In this document: in pieces, positions 11,101 to 20,199 of the stretch
Numbering within the stretch: position 1 is the first letter of the stretch
Layout: each line of letters starts with the position of its first letter
Program-made: the position numbers and the translations under genes
The notes under the pieces: generated by a model
Database searches by the model: none
The model's input: only the letters and a program-made list of their open reading frames with translations
What the model was told of the DNA's origin: nothing
Assembly (NCBI GenBank): GCA_027596035.1
Contig: JADGJA010000326.1
Span: 1-23,304 of the forward strand
Reading direction: 5' to 3'
From: Thoreauomyces humboldtii
Lineage: Eukaryota; Chytridiomycota; Chytridiomycetes; Spizellomycetales; Powellomycetaceae
Length of the DNA stretch: 23,304 nt

Positions 11101-11960
11101 CTGAAACGAGCGCTGGAGTCGATGACGGAGGATCTGCTCCTCTCGGAACCCGGGGCCACGCGTCCCGTACTTCAGCTCGAGCCACCGTACTGACCGCCTT
11201 CGCCATCCTTCTCAAGCACATAACTGGCAGCGATCGTTTTCTCCTTGGCTTTGTCCAAAGCTTCCGTCGGAATGGTCTGCTGGTCGGACCCGTCACCGAC
11301 ACATTCCCGCTCAAGGTGGATCTAACCCGCAAGGGCTGCACATTCACTAGCGTCTTCTCCCAGCTCGCTCGAGCCGCCACGCAGACGAGACGATACGGAG
11401 CGGCGTGTCCCATGGCAAAGATCGCCACCGAGTTGGACCTTCCTCGGACGGCGCCGCCGGTCCAGTTCGAGTACGTCTCGTTTCGTGACGCCGAGGTGTA
11501 TCGAGCTGCTGGCCTGTCCCCCGAAGCCCTGCTTCCACCGTCGGCAAGAGGAGCAGATGCAGCTGTTGATCCGTCAGACCCGTTATGGGTGGTCGACGAG
11601 ACGGATCCGTGCGCGTTCAAGTTGATGCTGGTCGAAACGGCCACCGAGCTTCGCGGGGGTTTCGTGTTCAGGAATGACACGTTCAAGCAGGATCAAGTTG
11701 TCAAGTGGGCCGATAAGCTGGTAGCAATCCTGGATGGTGTCGACACGGGAGCGAGACAAGTTCCTGTGGCATCCATAATATCAAGGTAAGGACTCCTGTC
11801 TTGGCGTGTTGGGAGCCCTTGTCTCAATCTTTCTGTCAAATTCAGGTTCTATCAGTCCCTCTGGCAAGGAGGCGGGAGCTCCAGCAGTGCGCAGGTGGTT
11901 CCTACGCACGGCATCGACGATGTACCAGAAGCTGATGAAGCGAAGGAGGCTGCTGGCTGA
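8145..11960 (+). CDS. Condensation-domain-like (CoA-dependent acyltransferase fold) protein, probably non-catalytic
   Basis: Large protein of 1231 residues with no recognised specific name. Exons 8145-9184, 9245-11785 and 11846-11960; introns of 60 bases each (9185-9244, 11786-11845), phases consistent. Residues 1-400 are Ser/Pro/Gly/Arg rich and probably disordered. A condensation-like N-subdomain spans about 404-640, opening with YPVTPYQLNIFV and including WVVFVASTAVADALSCNWVG. In active NRPS condensation domains this position reads HHxxxDG; here it is STAVADA (about 561-567), so both His are lost while Asp stays. A charged coiled-coil insertion follows (about 644-695), then a second helical stretch (about 805-865). 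The C-subdomain (about 990-1190) contains VLTAFAILLKHITGSDRFLLGF and GPVTDTFPLKVDL, the usual channel-side strand. There is no adenylation, carrier or thioesterase domain, so it is not a synthetase. A scaffold or binding role is possible but not shown. The fold is fairly sure; the function is unknown. Confidence 0.75.
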
Positions 11961-12209
11961 CCTAGGAGCTTTCGCCACGTCTCCACGGCTCTTCTGAATC
12001 ACGATTCTTGTACATTCTTTAATCATTATGAGCTGCTCGATTTTTCGAGGAACGCTGGTCTGCACGAGACTCGCGTAGGACTTGAGCGGTAAGGAGAATA
12101 TGTGAGTGTTTATGTCCAATGAGCTTTGACGTTCTTCTATAAGGAGCAGGCCGGGGCTCAGCCCCCAAAATTTCTATATTTCTAGGGAATTGCAAAAATA
12201 AAGGATGAA
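11961..12209. other. Convergent 3' intergenic region
   Basis: About 250 bases between the stop codons of the condensation-fold gene (+) and the TOG-array gene (-). AT-rich patches such as 12005-12050 and 12170-12205 suit two 3' UTRs. No gene is seen. Confidence 0.6.
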
Positions 12210-15200
12210 TCAAAAGCGTAAAGAGTCGCGAGAGTCCCGAGGTTTGATGTTACGCTTGCTTGGTGAGCGTGACGGGGGTGGTGGGACTGTCCAACTCCGA
12301 AGTCAGCTCCCAAGCACAGTCTAGAAACTGCAAAGCCAGAACTTACCAGTTTTCAGAGAGCTTTTCAATGCTTCCCTTATCTCGTTAGCCTGCTTGATGG
12401 CCAGCACCTTCTCCAGCACCCGATTGAATTCCGGCATATCGGACAGTATCACAATGATGCGTTTCGCAGCGTTTCTCGTCTCAGCCATTCCCTCCCTCAG
12501 GAAGAGGACCAAAGCCGTAAACAGTCTTCCAGTATCCCCGTACGACTGAACGTACCTCGCCGCCTGCGTCGGCGACATGTCGGTCACGACCTTGTGGCAG
12601 AGACAAGCCACCCTCATCCTCACCACGGGGTTCCTGTGCTCCGAGTGGAGGAGGAGAGCTCCGACAGCTCGGGTGGGCGAAACGGCGATGGTCATGGCCA
12701 GCAGTGCTCGGTCCACCTCCTCGAGGATGAATCCCGTCCCTTCCCCGACCTTCTTCATGAGGGCTCCGACCGTCAGATCCAGATCGGCTTCCATGGCTTT
12801 CCCGAGAGACACGTACATGCCGTGGAGGATGGTGATGGCGTGTTTGGAGACCGAGGAACGAAGGTTGTGCACTGCTCCCACCACGGCTAGGATCAGGTCG
12901 TGAAGGTTCCCGACCAGAAGGTGGGGCTGTTCGTCCAAAACCATCTTGACCGTTTCCAGGGCTTGCACCTTCACGTTCCAGTCCGGGTTTCCCCGAAGCT
13001 GCTGGAGTGCGAGGGTGTACGAGGATTCCAGCGCGTTGAGGGTTGAACGGCGGGAGATGGCAGTCGGAAGGCAGGGAGCGGATGCGGGGAGCTCGGGTGG
13101 CGGTGGATGTTGGTCACGGCCCGAGCTGAGTTTCTTGAGAGGGGATGAGTTTGCGCGCAAAAGAATAGCACCCCGACCTTCTGCTTCCGACAGCGAGGAG
13201 GCGCATGATATCGATGGTTCGGTTGTCGGCATACTAACCCGCTTCGTGAGTGGCCGGTTCGTAACCACAGAAGATGTGGGAGCATCCTGCGGAGGGACCT
13301 CCGCTGCTGGAGATATCCCGTTCATGAAACGATCTCGCTCGGAGGATTCACGAGCATGTCGAATACCCGACTCCTCGCCCGACATGGGTGTCGGAGTATG
13401 GCAGGAAGTGTTTGCCTTGCTGAAGTGGTTTGGACCTGGTGTCATGGACGGTCGAAAGCGTGAACGTCGCACAGGGAACTGGTCTTTAGGTCCCTCTGCA
13501 AGCAAGTCAGTATCCGATGCATTAAGAACAAGCAGACGTTCGGGAACGGTGCGACTGGTTCCCGAGTGCTCGTCTGGCGGGGCCTGTCGATCAAAGGCAG
13601 GATCATCGCCGCCGCGTGGATTTGGCGGGCCGTGACCTTCCACCACCATGGAGGGATGTGGAGCATCCAGTGTGCGTGACGAAGTAAGACGATCGGGAGA
13701 ATTGGGTCCGCCGGTCAGAGAGATCTCATGCGTTCTCGTCGTGGCGTGATCGTATTCGGAATGCTGCGAGAGCTCCTGAGACTCTGAAAAGCTTCGAACC
13801 CTGCGCACGGTGCTCATGCTCTCGTCAATAGCCCGCTGCATATCACCGTGGTACGAGAAACGATTGGCGGCATTTGACCGAGGCCTTTCCCATGGCATCT
13901 TGACTGGCTTTGCCGTGTTACCGCGCGATGGCTGCCCATCCGGAATCAGCTCGGATTGCGAAGACGCGCTGAGTGCCCGGTCAAGAGCTCGAACGTGTGT
14001 CTGAAGAACGGTTTCGCTGCTCCCAAGATCGTGCTGCGCCAGGAATGGTTGCGTGAGAGACGGTGCGGATTTCGATGTCGTGGATCGTGAGGCAGTGAGA
14101 CTGAGGGCACTTGGTGTGCGATCACGACTTGGAGATGCAGAGAGGGGAAGTGGCGTGTTCATACTGGACCGGGAGACAAGGTGCTCGAGGAGCCGATCTG
14201 AGTTGAGCTGGGGAAGACTCGGATCGCTGAATCGGATTTCAAGCAGCTGGATGATGTCCTCATCCACGCCTAGACCGCGAACCAGCTGAAGTATGATATC
14301 GGGTTGAATCATGGCAGCCAGCACAGCAAAAGCCTCCACGGTGAACAGTTTCACTCGAGGTTTTGTGTCGTCGAGTCGTGTGACGAGATGTGAGATCAGT
14401 AGCGGATAGTTCCAGCCAGCGTCGGGAAACAATAAGATGGCGTTCGGGACGAGGTTGACGATTTCTTCTCGTGCTCGCGAGTTTTCCGTCCCAGCATGTT
14501 CGAGGCAAAGGAGGAGGACGGCTTCGGGATTCAAGGACTGCATTAACCGCAGAATCGCTTTGGTAACGGTCTGTCTCAAAGCAAGCTTGTTGTCTCCGAG
14601 CTTTGCAACGAAGCAGTCCGTGGTAATACCTAGGAAGGGCACGATGTGTGGACCAGCTTTCGAGACAAATTCGCCAAAGGCTTGGAGAGCGGTGATCGCA
14701 ATGCGAAAGTGGGCGTCCTCAATCAAGGTACGCATGAACTCGATGAATTCGCGCATGTGAGGCACGATGGGCTCGATGCGCTCAATGTTGCTGATGTAGC
14801 GCTGCAAGCTGTCGGCTGCCATCGACCGTCGCCGCCAGTCGGTTTCAACGCGCAACTCATTGACCAAAATGGTCGGCACGGCACCGAATGAGACATCCTT
14901 CAGCACCCCTTCCGTCGAAGCGGGAGGAGACGGTAAGGGGAGGCTCGGAGGTGGTACATCGATCTTTTCCTCGTGTACTGCGGATCGATTGCGCAGGGTA
15001 TTGGTATGCATGCCGAGATTCGCGATGCTGCCGGCTGTCAGCTGATCAAGAGTCTTTCCATTCAGGATGCGAGTCTCGAAGCGCTTGAAAATTTGCCTAG
15101 ACAGGCCCGGCAGCATGTTGACCAGTTTGGCAAGGCCCTCCTCTCCGTTGGACAAGCAGACGTGCCTGAGGGCCGCCAGCGACGCCTTGATAACCACGTC

Positions 15201-15956
15201 CGAAATGTCCTGGAGCCGCAGCACCAACGCCGAAACCAGCGGCAGCCACTTTACACCGGGAATGTTCCTCGTCAGAAGGGTGGGAATGGCAGCTGCGCTC
15301 TCTTTGCGGGCGCGCCAGTCCTCGCTCTCCAGGCCGTAGTGCACGAGAGATTCGAGGAAACTGTCGATGCTGCTGGCATACTGTAGGTAGAGCTCAAGGA
15401 CCCTAGTGGCTTGACGACGGATCTGCAGCTTAGTATCTCCGAGGTTCGCGATCACGGCGGGGATGATGGCGACTTCGACCACGTCCTCGCATGAGCGCAG
15501 ACACGCAGGGATGAGCTCGAGAAGGAACTGGAAGCTCTCGAAAGCAACCTTTTGTTCCTTGTCACATAGAGTCCAAGCGACACGGGAAAGAAGGTCTCCA
15601 GCGACCGAGTGGTCCTGCCACCTAAGCAACCCGTTGCGCGTTCCAAGTTCAGCTCGGAGTGCTTCCAGTGCGCTCAGACGGGATATGGTATTCTCGCTCC
15701 CCAAAGAGACGGCAATTTCATGAGCGTCCATGGTCTGTTGTAGGGGCGGTGCAGGGACCACGCAAGGTTGCTGGATGGGGTTGTACGTTCGAGTGGAACG
15801 ATTGCGTGGGTCCTCCTCCTGGGTATTCAGCTTCTGTACCCTATCATACACTGAGCGAATGCTCCAAGGCGAAATGGCGAACGGGAGGTTCGTACGGCCC
15901 AGACGCACGCGTTGGAACGAGGTGCGTGAGGGTTGATGTGTGGCTGTGCATTCCAT
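12210..15956 (-). CDS. TOG-array microtubule regulator, TOGARAM/crescerin-like
   Basis: Predicted tubulin-binding protein of the CLASP/TOGARAM group. Exons 15956-12347 and 12286-12210, joined across a 60-base intron (12346-12287) with a GTAAGT donor; product 1228 residues. Without splicing the frame would stop in the intron after TGKFWLCSF; spliced, it ends in a short basic tail (VPPPPSRSPSKRN...). Three HEAT-type TOG domains: TOG1 about 80-305, TOG2 about 357-595, TOG3 about 973-1203, with a long disordered Ser/Pro/Arg linker (about 600-965). TOG3 carries NPDWNVKVQALETVKMVL, VHNLRSSVSKHA, GFILEEVDRALLAM and MPEFNRVLEKVL. This pattern matches the third TOG of vertebrate TOGARAM1 better than CLASP TOGs as I recall them. 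The fourth TOG found in vertebrate TOGARAM1 is absent. Start is uncertain: ATG at 15956, or 15731 (MDAHEIAV), which begins directly at TOG1. Known TOGARAMs act in ciliary axonemes; a cytoplasmic CLASP-like role is the alternative. Confidence 0.8.
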
Positions 15957-17090
15957 TGAATAACTTTGATGAGAAAAGGAGGTGAGGTCATCTCAGCGGG
16001 CTCCATGGGGTCCGAGTGACTCATCGAGTTTTCTTCCTCTGGCCGCCAAAGTCAAGAAGTCACAGCTGGCAATGACAAGGGAAACAGCTGCAGAAGGTCA
16101 GCCATGCTTCCACCTGTCTTCGATCACAGACAGGTTGATGCTTACCGTACCACTGTTATGTATTCCGCTCTATTTTGGATCGTTTGAATGCCTTGGGCTG
16201 GAACAGCCAAACCGACAGCGATTGCACCTTCGTTTTAGAGAGCGATTCAGCACGATTCCTCCGGTGTAGCTAGCGCTCAACCGAAAGTTGAGGCACGAGT
16301 GCATCCCAGTACATTGATAAATACCAGGGGACATGCAATGGTACTGATCTTTACGTGAGCTCAAGTCACGTCTATCGATAGGTCATGCAACATGAGGTCT
16401 CGCTGGCGAAAGTGACACCACAGGTACCTGGAACCACATTGAGATGAGGTAGCATCACAAACCCAGCATAGGACATGCCTATTGTAGATTCCCTGTATAC
16501 AGAGGTGCATGCAGAGGCACCAAGTCGAACCGATGAGATGCAGGTGAAAGAGCGAAACGGACAGTGAAGGCAAGTCAACAACATGTGCTGCTGACTGCTT
16601 TTGACGGGTTGGTCAAGCCTCCCTCCATTCCCCTAGCCAGACCAACGGCTTCCCGTCGCTTCCTTCCTCTTCTTCTTCCTTCTTCCCTTCCCCCTCTGTA
16701 TGGTCTGTCTCTCTTCTGCCTTTCGCCTCTGCTCTTCATCGCTTTTCCCCGCGCTCATTCCCTCGGCTCGACGCTCCTCTCCTTTGCTCAGAGAGTGCCG
16801 ATCTTCTTCATACACCTCTCTTCGCACTGCATCCAAAGGCAACCCTCAGTTCTCCTCCACCGCAAAAAGGTAGCTGGTTGTGCAAACCACCCACTGTTCC
16901 CACCACTCCTCGTCGGCGTCGAGGGATCAGCTGAGACCGTTGTGGTTGTCGAGATTACCTGCATGACACCCGCCGACTCAAAGTCTTGCATCTTCCTGCT
17001 TTCCCACCCGTCTGACCCTACTGTCACCCGTCAACGTTCTTATTATCCTCTTATGTCCTTTGCAGATCTCATTTACCTTCCCCCAACACC
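15957..17090. promoter_or_regulatory. Large divergent intergenic region with pyrimidine-rich leader
   Basis: About 1.13 kb between the divergent starts of the TOG-array gene (-) and the DEAD-box helicase (+), the longest non-coding stretch in the window. Bases 16617-16800 are strongly CT-rich on the plus strand, as in leaders of highly expressed fungal genes, and lie upstream of the helicase. An open frame at 16564-17310 crosses this tract but is in a different frame from the helicase. A 5' UTR intron is possible in the 16870-17080 part but cannot be placed. The stretch 16020-16560 shows no gene, repeat or RNA that I can recognise. Confidence 0.45.
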
Positions 17091-19577
17091 ATGTCCACCT
17101 GGGATGAACCCGCTGTTACCGATGCTTGGGACGCGAACCCAGCTTCTGCACCCAGCAAGAACGGCGACCACAGCGATACCGTTCCCATCGGCACCACCGG
17201 AGGAGACGATTCCTGGGGCCAAGACACCCATGTCAACGGCGACGCTCCTGCGGCTCCGGCAGCTGAGACTCGCACGCACAAGTTCACTGGCTTCGATAAG
17301 GAGGTCATAGTCGCCCCCGCCGGAGAGCACCACTGGCTTGCCAGCGGCAAGACCTGGGAAGAAGGCCTGCGAGACACCGATCTCGAGCAGCAGCTTTACA
17401 AGGCTGACCGGGTCCCCACTGGACTTCACTTCGAGGAGATCCAAAAGGTTCGCGTGGGCATCCGCGGAGGAAAACCGCCCCAGATCCTTCAATCGGTAGG
17501 TTGACCCACCTTTCACCGCGTAGTTGAAGTCATTCCGTGATCCGTGAACTCATCTGGAATCGGCTATTCTTTGTAGTTTCAGGAGCTGAACACCGATCCT
17601 GAGAAGCTCGATGCTCTGTTCAACAATTTGACCGCCAACATGCAGTACAAGACACCGACTCCGATTCAGTCAGCTGCCATTCCGATTTTGCTCGGCGGGC
17701 GAGACGTCATGGCCACGGCACAGACGGGTATGACACTGGCCGTCGTTCTCCAGCGGACATGAGTACTATAACGCTGAAATGGTTTGGCATGTGTTATAGG
17801 AAGTGGAAAGACGGCCGCATACTTCATTCCCATCATGATCAAGCTCCTGAAGCGCGGCAAGGAGGCCAGAGGTCGCCAGGACTTCTTCAACCGCATGGCC
17901 GGTAATTCTTGAACTTAAAAAAGCACCATATGCCTCTCTCACTTCATCTGGCACGCATTACACACTTAGAACCTCAAGCACTTGTCATCGTCCCTACCCG
18001 CGAGCTAGCTGCCCAAATCTACCAGGAGGCTCGAAAGTTTGCGTAAGTCCATCTTGACTTCTATACAGAAAGGAGCATCGCTGAATTCAGTATTCCTGTT
18101 GGCAGCTACATGACTTGGGTTCGGCCTTGCGCGATCTATGGAGGAGCCGAGACAAAAGCTCTTTTGAACGAACTCGACAAGGGTTGCGACATTCTTATCG
18201 CTACTCCAGGGAAGCTCATGGACTTCCTCGGCAAGTAAGTACACTCTGCAAATACAGTCCAATATATTATCTCAAAACCAATACATTATCTCACAGTGTA
18301 TCTTCCATTGTCGCAGGGGCAAGGTTTCGCTCCGCCGAATCAAAGACCTGGTTTTCGACGAGGCCGACAGGTAAGCTACTATATATATACCTGTCAAACA
18401 TTTGAAATCCGTACATTCATCACATTTCAGGCTCTTTGAGCTTGGATTCGATCAGGACATTCTTCGAATCTGCCAAGGCTTTGATCTCCCGCAAGATGAA
18501 TCCAAGCGTGTAGCTTTGTTCTCAGCTACCTTTCCTAAGGAGATTCGCGGTTTTGCTTCCCAGTTCGTCGGTGATTGTTTGCTGCTCACGGCTGGCCGGG
18601 TCGGCGTGGTTCCCAAAGATATCACACAGACGGTAAGGCATGCTATCACACACACTGCAAGCAGGCAATCTCATGAAGGTCTGCAGATCATTCAAGTCGA
18701 GGAAAACCAGAAGCGGGAAAAACTTCTGGATATCCTGTTTGAGGCGGAGGCGGGTTTAACTCTCATCTTCGTCAACCATGTCCGCACCGTGGACACCCTT
18801 GATGACTCGCTTTTCAACATGGGCTTCCCTATCACCTCGATTCACTCCCACCGCACTCAAGAGGAACGAGAGTCATCTATCTCAGCCTTCCGATCAAACA
18901 AGATGCCGCTGATGGTCTCGACTGACGTGGCTGCGCGCGGTTTAGAGTATGTTCCCGCCGAATACGGTAGATATTTCCAAGGTGACTAACTGCTGTACTC
19001 GTAGCATTCCTAACATTGTCCACGTCATCAACTACGACATGCCGACCGACATTGCGGGTAAAGTTGAGAGGCTTGGGTTTCCGCACTTCATGCTTTCTGA
19101 CATGCACATGAACTGCAGACTACATTCACCGCATTGGCCGCACAGCTCGTGTTGGAAACATTGGAGCCTCCACTAGCTTCATGAAGGAAGAGGAGATCGA
19201 GACCCTCGGTCCGCAGTTGGTCCAGGTTCTCAAGGAAACCGACCAGGCGATCCCCGAATTCCTCCAGCAGTTTGCTGACGATGACGCTGAGTATGTTCTG
19301 CTGCCAGCTTTAGTTCATCTAGACCGGTTCATGCTAACCGTTTCATGTTAGGGACGACGAAGGAGGTGCCGAGCTCATGGAGGAAGATCTCGACAGAGAG
19401 CTCCCCGAAGGTTACGGACCTCTGGGCGCTGGCGGTTCCTCTGGCGATGCCGGCGGCGGCGGTAACGAATGGGGGGAGAGCGGCGGCGACGACAATGCGG
19501 GTGGTGATGAGGCAAACGCTGGTGGCGATGGCGATGATAATGTGCCTGCCGACAACGAGGGAGGTGGAGGCTGGTAA
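17091..19577 (+). CDS. DEAD-box ATP-dependent RNA helicase, Ded1/DDX3/Vasa group
   Basis: RNA helicase of 608 residues encoded in eleven exons: 17091-17495, 17577-17727, 17800-17901, 17970-18042, 18106-18234, 18317-18370, 18431-18632, 18687-18946, 19005-19057, 19119-19290 and 19352-19577. All phases agree, and several introns show CTAAC-type branch points (for example near 18987 and 19334). Motifs in order: Q motif (YKTPTPIQ), I (AQTGSGKT, split by an intron), Ia (PTRELAAQI), GG (YGGAETKALL), Ib (TPGKL), II (DEAD), III (SAT), IV (LIFVNHVRTVD), V (STDVAARGLDIPN) and VI (HRIGRTARVGN). The tail is Gly/Asp-rich and ends in GGGGW, as in Ded1/DDX3 proteins. Ded1/DDX3 helps mRNA scanning in translation initiation; Vasa is the related germline helicase. 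Odd points are HSHRTQ where HGDRTQ is usual and Ala for the common Gly in motif VI. The family is certain; the exact ortholog is not. Confidence 0.92.
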
Positions 19578-19938
19578 GAGCCTTACCGACGATCAGGTCA
19601 AACGGAACGAGTAGTATCGAGTAGCTCCCACTTGCATTGTAGTTGACAAGATGATTGAAATATGAAGCCGTAGCATGTCGCGTTTGAGCGTCGTTCGGGG
19701 GGAGGAGCGGGTTCAACCTTCCTTTCGCGCAAGCACTCCATAAGTTGCCGACCTTGGCACAGCGCACCAGCGTCCGTGACCGAAGCAATAATGTCACCAG
19801 CCACCTTCCTGGGCTGAGCACAAAGTTCGCACACCTCTGTCGAAAAGTGTGGTCTTTTGCTTGCGGAGCCTGCGGTCGATCTCGACGACACAGCCGGCAG
19901 AGCGAAAAACTGCGCAAGGATGGGCTGCTGGGGTATCG

Positions 19939-19963
19939 GTGTGTGTGTGTGTGTGTGTGTGTG
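19939..19963. repeat. GT dinucleotide microsatellite (about 12 units)
   Basis: An uninterrupted GT repeat lies in the intergenic region about 240 bases before the CHRD start codon. It is a simple-sequence repeat, likely length-variable between strains. Any effect on expression is unknown. Confidence 0.95.
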
Positions 19964-20104
19964 CTGTTCTTTCCCCGTCTTCCATTTTGTGTGAGGCTCC
20001 TGTGTTGAGCGTGCCCTCCGCCCAGGATGAGCTTCGCCCTCTGTCTCTCGGCCCCTAGCCACTGGCCTAGCCATCCCGCCGGCATCTCGTTTGCAGATCT
20101 CACA

Positions 20105-20113
20105 CATATAAGG
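20105..20113 (+). promoter_or_regulatory. TATA-like box of the CHRD gene
   Basis: The sequence CATATAAGG lies about 90 bases upstream of the ATG at 20200. This is a plausible TATA element with a transcription start in between. It is the clearest core-promoter element seen in the window and suits a strongly or conditionally expressed secreted protein. Confidence 0.5.
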
Positions 20114-20199
20114 CCACAGGGTACCACCATATCCTGACAGGTTCATCCCCAAGATCGCATCACACTCTCAAACATCATCCTCTTCCTCGTCCTCCACCG

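Larger units (their letters stand above)
19578..20199. other. Intergenic region, helicase to CHRD gene
   Basis: About 620 bases holding the helicase 3' UTR, a GT microsatellite and the promoter of the CHRD gene with a TATA-like box. The minus-strand open frames across it (19375-20152) contain His/Arg/Thr strings created by the microsatellite and the Gly/Asp-rich helicase tail. They show no family feature. I see no other gene. Confidence 0.55.

Noticed and set aside
11006..11686. 226-codon minus-strand frame
   Set aside because: Antisense to the C-subdomain of the condensation-fold gene, with no family features.
8145..11960. Nonribosomal peptide biosynthetic cluster
   Set aside because: Only a condensation-like fold is present, with catalytic residues missing. 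No adenylation, carrier, transporter or tailoring gene lies nearby.
12946..13635. 229-codon plus-strand frame inside the TOG-array gene
   Set aside because: Antisense to the disordered Ser/Arg linker of the TOG protein, with no recognisable domain.
16564..17310. 248-codon plus-strand frame before the helicase
   Set aside because: It is out of frame with the helicase and begins in the CT-rich leader. The Leu/Pro/Ser composition comes from the pyrimidine tract.
19375..20152. Minus-strand frames with HTHTHT strings as a possible gene
   Set aside because: The His/Thr string is the translated GT microsatellite, and the rest is antisense to the helicase tail and spacer.
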